From NCBI GenBank assembly GCA_022712835.1, contig JAFLJU010000191.1:1-9988 (forward strand): DNA of 9,988 nucleotides, read 5' to 3'. This DNA is from Desulfobacteraceae bacterium (GTDB taxonomy: Bacteria; Desulfobacterota; Desulfobacteria; Desulfobacterales; Desulfobacteraceae). Below are positions 1 through 5,414 of the stretch, piece after piece. Each line of letters starts with the position of its first letter. The stretch's first letter is position 1. The translations under genes were made by a program, and so were the position numbers. The notes beneath the pieces are model-generated. The model saw only the letters and a program-made list of their open reading frames with translations, searched no databases and had not been told where the DNA came from.

Positions 1-405
1 GACCCAAAAGCATCCCGGAAAAAAATGAAATTGATGAAAAACAGACTCACCATTTTCTTTTTGTCCGTTGGTGTGTTGGCCTTGCTTGTGTTTATTGTGA
101 TTGGTATCAATCATCGGGACAACGTGGGTGAAAGATATGACACCCATGCGGCGGCAGCCCAGACGATTGAGGCCCAGGAAGTCGTTCCGGAAGTTGAACA
201 AGACGATGAAGCGGTTGAAGAGCCAGTAGAAGCCCATCCCGTGGTAGAAGCACCCGTGGAAGAGGCCCATCCAGCAGTGGAAGAGGCCCATCCCGCAGTG
301 GAAGAGGCTCATCCTGTGGTTGAAGAGGCCCATCCGGTGGTAAAAGAGGCCCCTCCGGCCGATACGGGTCATGGCAGCGAAAAACCAGTCGAAGAAACAC
401 ATTAA
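1..405 (+). CDS. frdC: Fumarate reductase/succinate dehydrogenase cytochrome b subunit, C-terminal part, with repeat tail
   Basis: This is the 3' end of a gene that begins before the window. The frame is open from base 1 and reads DPKASRKK before the first ATG (base 25), which has no convincing Shine-Dalgarno, so that ATG is probably internal. A basic stretch (KKMKLMKNR) precedes one hydrophobic helix (residues about 17-36 counted from base 1) and then a GINHRDNVGERYDTH-like end. This resembles the last helix and end of Wolinella FrdC, the di-haem cytochrome b that anchors the FrdAB head and exchanges electrons with menaquinone. Position directly before frdA and frdB, as in Wolinella frdCAB, supports the call. 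By the positive-inside rule the C-terminus should be periplasmic. Residues about 50-134 form an extra tail rich in Glu, Ala, Pro, Val and His that Wolinella FrdC lacks as I remember it. The alternative is a separate small single-helix protein starting at 25; I think this less likely. Confidence 0.78.
   Translation, partial: DPKASRKKMKLMKNRLTIFFLSVGVLALLVFIVIGINHRDNVGERYDTHAAAAQTIEAQEVVPEVEQDDEAVEEPVEAHPVVEAPVEEAHPAVEEAHPAVEEAHPVVEEAHPVVKEAPPADTGHGSEKPVEETH
226..363 (+). repeat. 21-bp in-frame tandem repeats encoding EEAHPxV in the FrdC tail
   Basis: Four clear 21-bp units run at 259-279, 280-300, 301-321 and 322-342. They encode EEAHPAV, EEAHPAV, EEAHPVV and EEAHPVV. A shortened or diverged copy lies before them (EAHPVVEAPV, about 229-258) and another after (KEAPPAD, 343-363). 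Units differ mostly at third codon positions (gcc/gct, ccc/cca/cct/ccg), so the protein repeat appears conserved beyond a very recent duplication. The array could expand or shrink by slippage without shifting frame. Confidence 0.9.
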
Positions 406-420
406 GAAAGGGATATTTAA

Positions 421-2391
421 ATGAAAGTCATATATACAGATTCACTTATTATCGGTGGCGGACTGGCGGGGTTAAGAGTTGCCATTGCTGCCAAACAAAG
501 GGGGTATGAGTCCATCATTCTCTCTTTGATTCCTGCCAAACGGTCCCATTCAGCCGCGGCCCAGGGGGGAATGCAGGCAAGTCTTGGGGCCTGCGTCAAA
601 GGGGAAGGGGATGATGAAGATGTCCATTTTGGAGATACGGTAAAGGGAAGCGACTGGGGATGCGATCAGGATGTTGCCAGGATGTTTGTTAACACGGCGC
701 CCAAAGCCATTCGTCAGCTTGCCGCCTGGGGAGTTCCCTGGTCCAGGGTCGAGGGGGGAGACAGAACGGTCATCATCAATGGTGAAAAGGTTACCATCAC
801 GGAAAAACATGAAGCCCAGGGGCTGATTACTGCCAGGGATTTTGGCGGCACCAAAAAATGGAGAACCTGCTTTACCTCGGACGGAACCGGTCACACCATG
901 CTCTATGCCATGGACAACAAGGCCATCCAGATGGAAATCCCGGTCCATGAAAGAAAAGAAGCCATTGCCCTGATCCATGAAGACGGGGTTTGCAACGGTG
1001 CCATTGTCAGAGATTTGATCACAGGCGAGCTCATCGCCTATGTGGCCAAGGCCACCACCATTGCCACCGGCGGATATGGACGGCTTTATTCTGTTTCCAC
1101 CAATGCGGTGATTTCAGAAGGGATCGGAACCGCCATTGCCCTTGAAACCGGAATCGCCACCCTGGGGAACATGGAAGCGGTTCAGTTTCACCCCACCGCC
1201 ATTGTGCCGGTTGGCATTCTGACCACGGAAGGGTGCAGGGGCGACGGCGGGTTGCTTCTGGACAAGGACGGCTATCGGTTCATGCCTGACTATGAGCCGG
1301 ATAAAAAAGAACTGGCATCCCGGGACGTTGTTTCCCGCCGCATGACAGAGCACATGAGAAAAGGAAAAGGGGTATCCTCCCGCTACGGAGATCATCTGTG
1401 GCTGGACATCACCTTACTTGGTCGCAAACACATTGAAAAGAACCTAAGGGAAGTCAAAGAGATCTGTGAATACTTCCTTGGCATAGATCCGGTGAAAGAA
1501 TATATCCCGGTCAGACCTACCCAGCATTATTCCATGGGCGGGGTGAGAACCAAGGCCACCGGTGAAAGTCCTACCATGAAAGGGTTGTTTTCAGCCGGAG
1601 AAGCTGCCTGTTGGGATATGCACGGGTTTAACCGTCTGGGCGGAAACTCCGTGGCGGAAACCGTTGTGGCCGGCATGATCGTGGGCGAATATGTGGCCGA
1701 TCATTGTGCTAGTAATGCATTGAAAGTGTCCACCTCCACCATCGAATTTTTCATGAAAAAAGAAGAAAAGAAAATCACCGATCTTCTGGTCAGGGATTAT
1801 GGGGAAAACCCCTTTGAACTGAAAACCGAAATGCAGAAAATCATGATGGACAAGGTGGGAATCTTCAGAAATGGTGAAGATCTGGCCCAGGCAGTTGAAG
1901 AGCTTAAGGTGCTGAACCAGCGGGCGAAAAACATAGCGCTTCGCAACAGGATTTCCTCTTCGAACCCGGAATTGGTGGAAGCCATCCGGGTGCCCAAGAT
2001 GATCAAGATGGCCCAGTGTGTAGCCTATGGCGCCCTGCTTCGGACTGAAAGTCGTGGTGCCCATGCCAGGGAAGATTATCCTGAAAGAAATGACAGGGAC
2101 TGGTTAAAGAGAACCCTTACCACCTGGGCAGATGATGATTCTGACCTGCCCGAGGTTTCTTATGAAAATCTGGATGTTATGAAAATGGAAATGCCTCCAG
2201 GATCACGCGGCTATGGAGTGGATAATACGGTTCACCATCCAGACACGGAGAAACGAGTGGCCCAGGTTGAAGAGATCAAAAAGAACAATCCCACTGCCGA
2301 CAGGCACGAGATCCAGGAACTTCTAAATCCATTAACTATTCCGGAAAAATTTAAAGGTAAAAATGAGCGTATCGGCAGGGGGTATAAATAA
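421..2391 (+). CDS. frdA: Fumarate reductase/succinate dehydrogenase flavoprotein subunit
   Basis: FrdA is the catalytic, FAD-carrying subunit of the membrane-bound quinol:fumarate reductase or succinate:quinone oxidoreductase, facing the cytoplasm. The 656-residue product has the dinucleotide fold [18 protein letters not shown] (residues 11-28). His43 in [10 protein letters not shown] is at the position that binds FAD covalently. Active-site residues of the family are present: His257 in QFHPTA, Thr269-Glu270 in [10 protein letters not shown], the proton-transfer Arg301 in [12 protein letters not shown], His369 in QHYSMGG and Arg405 in [10 protein letters not shown]. Length and motifs match the Wolinella epsilon/delta type closely, including the C-terminal [18 protein letters not shown] region. 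The ATG at 421 has an AAAGGGA Shine-Dalgarno at 407-413 and lies 15 bp after frdC; the stop overlaps the frdB start. Direction (fumarate reduction or succinate oxidation) cannot be read from the sequence. Confidence 0.97.
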   Translation: MKVIYTDSLIIGGGLAGLRVAIAAKQRGYESIILSLIPAKRSHSAAAQGGMQASLGACVKGEGDDEDVHFGDTVKGSDWGCDQDVARMFVNTAPKAIRQLAAWGVPWSRVEGGDRTVIINGEKVTITEKHEAQGLITARDFGGTKKWRTCFTSDGTGHTMLYAMDNKAIQMEIPVHERKEAIALIHEDGVCNGAIVRDLITGELIAYVAKATTIATGGYGRLYSVSTNAVISEGIGTAIALETGIATLGNMEAVQFHPTAIVPVGILTTEGCRGDGGLLLDKDGYRFMPDYEPDKKELASRDVVSRRMTEHMRKGKGVSSRYGDHLWLDITLLGRKHIEKNLREVKEICEYFLGIDPVKEYIPVRPTQHYSMGGVRTKATGESPTMKGLFSAGEAACWDMHGFNRLGGNSVAETVVAGMIVGEYVADHCASNALKVSTSTIEFFMKKEEKKITDLLVRDYGENPFELKTEMQKIMMDKVGIFRNGEDLAQAVEELKVLNQRAKNIALRNRISSSNPELVEAIRVPKMIKMAQCVAYGALLRTESRGAHAREDYPERNDRDWLKRTLTTWADDDSDLPEVSYENLDVMKMEMPPGSRGYGVDNTVHHPDTEKRVAQVEEIKKNNPTADRHEIQELLNPLTIPEKFKGKNERIGRGYK

Positions 2392-3125
2392 TGAGTGATC
2401 AGGAAAGAATATTAAAGTTTCAGATATTTCGGTACAACCCCTTAAAGCCGGGAGACAAGCCCCGCATGGTAACCTACGAAGTAACGGAAGCCCCGGGGAT
2501 GACTATATTTATTGCATTAAATGATATCCGGGAAAACCAGGACCCTTCACTGCAATTTGATTTTGTCTGCCGGGCCGGTATTTGCGGTTCCTGCGGTATG
2601 GTGGTTAACGGCAAGCCAGATCTTGCCTGTCGGACCCTGACCTCCAAATTTCCCGACGGTGAAATTAAACTGTTGCCCTTGCCGGGATTTGAGCTCATCG
2701 GAGATCTGTCCGTGAACACGGGCAAATTCATGCGGGCCATGAGTGAGCGGGTGGAATCCTGGATTCATGACATCAACGCCGATGAAGTCAATTATGATAA
2801 ATTGGAAGAACGCATGGACCCCGAAATGGCAGATAAGATATATGAATTGGAACGGTGTGTTGAATGCGGTTGCTGCGTGTCTGCCTGTGCCACCAAACGG
2901 ATGCGCCCTGATTTCCTATCGGCCGTCGGGTTCATGAGACTTGCCCGGTATGCTTTGGACCCCAGAGACAAAAGAACCGATGAGGAATTTTATGAAATCA
3001 TGGGGGATGATGACGGGGTGTTTGGCTGCATGACCCTTTTGGGGTGTGAAGATTATTGCCCCAAGGATCTGCCCCACCAGACCCAGATTGCTTATTTGAG
3101 AAGAAAGATGGTCCAGGTTAGATAG
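2391..3125 (+). CDS. frdB: Fumarate reductase/succinate dehydrogenase iron-sulfur subunit
   Basis: FrdB passes electrons between the FAD of FrdA and the haems/quinone site of FrdC through three iron-sulfur clusters. The 244-residue protein has a plant-ferredoxin-like [2Fe-2S] site (Cys60, 65, 68, 80 in CRAGICGSCG...LAC). The C-terminal domain carries CVECGCCVSAC (Cys156, 159, 162, 166) and CMTLLGCEDYCP (Cys213, 219, 223). By family rules [4Fe-4S] uses 156, 159, 162 and 223, and [3Fe-4S] uses 166, 213 and 219. Cys161 is an extra cysteine between cluster ligands. The start ATG shares its A with the frdA stop (TAATG), with an AGGGGG Shine-Dalgarno at 2377-2382 inside frdA, so translation is probably coupled and subunit stoichiometry matched. 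The end, IAYLRRKMVQVR, resembles Wolinella FrdB. Confidence 0.97.
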   Translation: MSDQERILKFQIFRYNPLKPGDKPRMVTYEVTEAPGMTIFIALNDIRENQDPSLQFDFVCRAGICGSCGMVVNGKPDLACRTLTSKFPDGEIKLLPLPGFELIGDLSVNTGKFMRAMSERVESWIHDINADEVNYDKLEERMDPEMADKIYELERCVECGCCVSACATKRMRPDFLSAVGFMRLARYALDPRDKRTDEEFYEIMGDDDGVFGCMTLLGCEDYCPKDLPHQTQIAYLRRKMVQVR

Positions 3126-3140
3126 GAAAGTGCCGGGAAA

Positions 3141-3174
3141 TGGCCGCTTGATACCGGCCGCCGGGTAACGGCCA
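3141..3174. repeat. GC-rich two-step inverted repeat after frdB
   Basis: TGGCCG (3141-3146) can pair with CGGCCA (3169-3174), and inside it TACC (3152-3155) with GGTA (3164-3167). It begins 15 bases after the frdB stop. No T-run follows, so it is not a standard intrinsic terminator. It could protect or mark the 3' end of a processed frdCAB message. A loosely similar sequence, GCCGCC...GTAACGG, recurs at 3187-3200. Confidence 0.4.
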
Positions 3175-3212
3175 AAATTTGTGATTGCCGCCTGTAACGG
3201 GCGAACTAAAAT

Positions 3213-3263
3213 AACCAACAGCAGGCAGTGGGCAAACAAAGAGGCTCCCTGCCTGTTGTGGTT
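3213..3263. repeat. Long hairpin just upstream of the fumarase ribosome-binding site
   Basis: AACCAACAGCAGGCAG (3213-3228) pairs with CTGCCTGTTGTGGTT (3249-3263) through 15 base pairs including one G-U, with one bulged A and a loop of about 20 nt. It ends eight bases before the purine-rich Shine-Dalgarno (3271-3282) of the fumarase gene. No T-run follows. Roles it could have are RNA processing, mRNA stabilisation or tuning of fumarase translation relative to frdCAB. Confidence 0.5.
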
Positions 3264-3291
3264 AATAAAAGAGGAAAGAAGGAATAAAAAA

Positions 3292-4902
3292 ATGACAGAT
3301 TTTAAATATGAATCAATGTTTCCCCTAGGAGCGGATACAACCGAATACCGGTTGTTAAGTAAAGAGCATATCCGGGTCCGGGAGTTTGAGGGAAACGAGG
3401 TGCTCATGGTGGAACCAAAAGCCTTGAATATTTTGGCTGCCGGGGCCTTCAAGGATGTGGCCCACCTTTATCGGGTGGAACACCTTGAAAAATTGAAAGG
3501 GATCATAGAAGATTCTGAAAGTAGTGACAATGATCGGTATGTGGCACTGGAACTGTTAAAAAATGCAGTTATTGCATCAAAGAAAGTATACCCCATGTGC
3601 CAGGATACGGGGACTGCCATTATCATGGGGAAAAAGGGCCAGCAGGTCTGGACCTGGTCAGATGATGAGGAAGAGCTGTCCCGAGGCGCATTTGATGCGT
3701 ATACCCAAAATTATCTGCGGTATTCCCAGAATGCCGCTTTGACCATGTACAAGGAAATGAACACCAAAACCAATCTTCCGGCCCAGATCGATATTGCAGC
3801 GGTTCAGGGGGATGAATACAAGTTTTTGTTCATGGCAAAGGGGGGCGGATCTGCCAACAAGACCGTTTTGTTCCAGATGACAAAGGCCACCTTAAATTCC
3901 GAAGAAATTCTGATCAATTTCATGCTGGAAAAAATGAAGGGCCTTGGCACGGCTGCCTGTCCACCCTATCACATCGCCTTTGTCATTGGCGGAACTTCGG
4001 CTGAACTGAACCTGAAAACCGTGAAACTGGCTTCTGCACGTTATCTGGATACCCTTCCAACAAAAGGAAGTGAAACAGGACACGCCTTCAGGGATATCGA
4101 TCTGGAGGATAAAGTGTTGCTGCGTTCCCAGAAATTGGGCCTGGGTGCCCAGTTTGGGGGCAAACATTTCGCCCTGGACATTCGAGTGATCCGCCTGCCC
4201 CGGCATGGCGCTTCCTGCCCCATAGGGCTTGGTGTTTCCTGTTCCGCAGATCGTCAAATCAAGGGCAAAATTACCCGGGAGGGGATATTCCTAGAGCAGT
4301 TGGAAGAGGATCCTAGCAAATATCTGCCGAAAACGGAACCTGAGATGGCACCGGCGGTTGAGATTAATTTGGACAAGCCCATGGATGAAATCCGGGCGGA
4401 GCTGTCAAAATATCCGGTTTCAACAAGGCTTTCTTTGACCGGTAAGATTATTGTGGCAAGGGATATTGCCCATTCCAAGTTCATGGAAGGATTTGAAGCT
4501 GGCAAAGGGTTGCCGGATTATATTAAAAATCATATCATCTATTATGCCGGACCTGCCAAAACACCCGAAGGGGAAGCTTCCGGCTCATTTGGCCCCACAA
4601 CGGCGGGACGCATGGATTCCTATGTGCCGGTTTTCCAGAAGGAAGGGGGTTCCATGATCATGCTGGCCAAGGGAAACCGCACCCAGCAGGTGACCGATTC
4701 CTGTAAAGCCCATGGCGGGTTTTACCTGGGTTCTCCCGGGGGGCCCGCCGCACGTCTGGGCAAGGACTTTATCAAAAAGGTTGAACTGGTTGAATATGAG
4801 GAACTTGGCATGGAAGCCGTTTATATGATCACCGTTGAAAAATTTCCTGCCTTTATCATTGTGGATGACAAGGGGAATGATTTTTACGCAGATCTTATGT
4901 AA
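3292..4902 (+). CDS. fum: Class I fumarate hydratase (iron-sulfur fumarase)
   Basis: This cytoplasmic enzyme adds water to fumarate to give malate, the step next to FrdABC. The 536-residue product matches single-chain class I fumarases (E. coli FumA/FumB type, 548 residues) along its length, with the alpha and beta parts fused. Likely [4Fe-4S] ligands are Cys103 in [10 protein letters not shown], Cys223 in [11 protein letters not shown] and Cys317 in GVSCSADR. Other signatures are AKGGGSANK (183-190), [10 protein letters not shown], the beta-part [11 protein letters not shown] and [13 protein letters not shown], and the end [15 protein letters not shown] chose ATG 3292 because GAGGAAAGAAGG (3271-3282) precedes it and the [13 protein letters not shown] start fits family N-termini. 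An open frame back to GTG 3181 would add 37 residues through the hairpin and is unlikely. Such clusters are oxygen-sensitive, fitting an anaerobe. It is probably co-transcribed with frdCAB. Confidence 0.96.
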   Translation: MTDFKYESMFPLGADTTEYRLLSKEHIRVREFEGNEVLMVEPKALNILAAGAFKDVAHLYRVEHLEKLKGIIEDSESSDNDRYVALELLKNAVIASKKVYPMCQDTGTAIIMGKKGQQVWTWSDDEEELSRGAFDAYTQNYLRYSQNAALTMYKEMNTKTNLPAQIDIAAVQGDEYKFLFMAKGGGSANKTVLFQMTKATLNSEEILINFMLEKMKGLGTAACPPYHIAFVIGGTSAELNLKTVKLASARYLDTLPTKGSETGHAFRDIDLEDKVLLRSQKLGLGAQFGGKHFALDIRVIRLPRHGASCPIGLGVSCSADRQIKGKITREGIFLEQLEEDPSKYLPKTEPEMAPAVEINLDKPMDEIRAELSKYPVSTRLSLTGKIIVARDIAHSKFMEGFEAGKGLPDYIKNHIIYYAGPAKTPEGEASGSFGPTTAGRMDSYVPVFQKEGGSMIMLAKGNRTQQVTDSCKAHGGFYLGSPGGPAARLGKDFIKKVELVEYEELGMEAVYMITVEKFPAFIIVDDKGNDFYADLM

Positions 4903-4921
4903 CCACTCCTAAAACGAAAAA

Positions 4922-4950
4922 CTCCGGAAAATTTTCCGGGGTTTTTTATT
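4922..4950 (+). terminator. Rho-independent terminator after fumarase
   Basis: The stem CTCCGGAAAA pairs with TTTTCCGGGG (core palindrome CCGGAAAATTTTCCGG), followed by six T and ATT. It starts 20 bases after the fumarase stop and should end the frdCAB-fum transcript. An A-rich stretch just upstream (about 4911-4921) means the same stem could also work on the minus strand. Confidence 0.9.
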
Positions 4951-4957
4951 GATCTAT

Positions 4958-4988
4958 CATTCAAACATTGCATTATATTGTTTGAATG
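4958..4988. promoter_or_regulatory. Perfect 10-bp inverted repeat, possible operator
   Basis: CATTCAAACA (4958-4967) and TGTTTGAATG (4979-4988) are exact reverse complements separated by 11 bp. The half-site centres lie 21 bp apart, about two helical turns, which suits a dimeric regulator on one DNA face. The right arm overlaps candidate -35 hexamers (TTGTTT 4978-4983 or TTGAAT 4982-4987) of the next gene. No T-run follows, so it does not look like a terminator. Confidence 0.5.
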
Positions 4989-5008
4989 TGTTAGTATTGG
5001 ATTAATAT
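4978..5008 (+). promoter_or_regulatory. Candidate promoter for the small secreted protein gene
   Basis: A TAATAT -10-like element at 5003-5008 lies 15 bp after TTGAAT or 19 bp after TTGTTT. Neither spacing is ideal, so this is only a candidate. It is plausible because a terminator closes the upstream operon and the gene at 5094 needs its own promoter. An eight-T run (5013-5020) and a small hairpin (5041-5062) follow in the would-be leader. Confidence 0.3.
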
Positions 5009-5040
5009 TGAATTTTTTTTGAAAGTTCAGAACTATGAAT

Positions 5041-5062
5041 GATCCAGGGAAATTCTTGGATC
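5041..5062 (+). repeat. Small leader hairpin before the 103-residue gene
   Basis: GATCCAGG (5041-5048) pairs with CTTGGATC (5055-5062) through eight pairs including one G-U, closing a 6-nt loop. It sits about 30 bases before the start codon and 15 before the Shine-Dalgarno. No T-run follows. Confidence 0.35.
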
Positions 5063-5093
5063 CATATACTATGATGATAGGAGAAAAAACATA

Positions 5094-5405
5094 ATGAAAA
5101 AAAAAATAGCCGTGCTTGTGGTAATCCTTTGTTCTCTATGGATGCCCCTCAATGCAGATGAAATTAGCTTGAATAACGGAGAACAACTTAAAGGGAGTGT
5201 GGTGGGATTGAATGAACAGGTGGTTCTCCTGGCAACCGCATCGGGTGAGATCATTATTCCCAGAGATAAAGTGAATTCAGTCATTCTGGCAGGGGAAACG
5301 CCGGCGGCATCTACCGGAAATGGCACCCCGGTTAAGGTATATTCTGAAAACCCGAGACCCGTCCCTCAACTGGGTGCCCTGGGCGGGGACTTTCTGGAAG
5401 AATAA
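5094..5405 (+). CDS. Small secreted protein with Sm/SH3-like beta-barrel segment
   Basis: The 103-residue product starts with a signal peptide: MKKK, a hydrophobic core (IAVLVVILCSLWMPL) and a likely signal peptidase I site after LNA at residue 21. The lone Cys13 is inside the hydrophobic core without a lipobox, so it is probably not a lipoprotein. Mature residues about 22-66 (DEISLNNGEQLKGSVVGLNE..., then GEIIIPRDKVNSVIL) have the alternating strand pattern of small beta-barrel proteins in which a 'NG..LKG.V' strand is followed by a 'G.I.I....I..I' strand. Residues 67-103 are Pro/Gly-rich and probably disordered. ATG 5094 has TAGGAG at 5078-5083. I do not recognise a named family, and function is unknown. 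It stands alone between a terminator and a convergent kinase gene only 9 bp away. Confidence 0.75.
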   Translation: MKKKIAVLVVILCSLWMPLNADEISLNNGEQLKGSVVGLNEQVVLLATASGEIIIPRDKVNSVILAGETPAASTGNGTPVKVYSENPRPVPQLGALGGDFLEE

Positions 5406-5410
5406 GGAGG
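5402..5410 (+). promoter_or_regulatory. Orphan Shine-Dalgarno at the end of the small gene
   Basis: ATAAGGAGG spans the stop codon of the 103-residue gene and gives a near-perfect anti-16S match (TAAGGAGG). No plus-strand gene follows: the nearest ATG (5433) opens only about 17 codons. The 3' end of the opposite-strand kinase begins 5 bases later. This looks like a leftover from a lost downstream gene. Confidence 0.5.
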
Positions 5411-5414
5411 ACAT

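Noticed and set aside
25..27. ATG 25 as the true start of a separate 126-residue protein
   Set aside because: The frame is open to base 1 with FrdC-like sequence, and there is no convincing ribosome-binding site; kept only as an alternative.
107..400. Minus-strand ORF opposite the repeat tail
   Set aside because: It is an antisense shadow of the 21-bp repeats with repetitive Pro/Leu sequence and no start signal.
1591..2064. 157-codon minus-strand ORF inside frdA
   Set aside because: It lies wholly opposite a strongly conserved gene and its sequence resembles no protein I know.
3181..3291. Upstream GTG start for fumarase adding 37 residues
   Set aside because: The extension covers the hairpin region, has no Shine-Dalgarno, and family N-termini align at ATG 3292, which has a good one.
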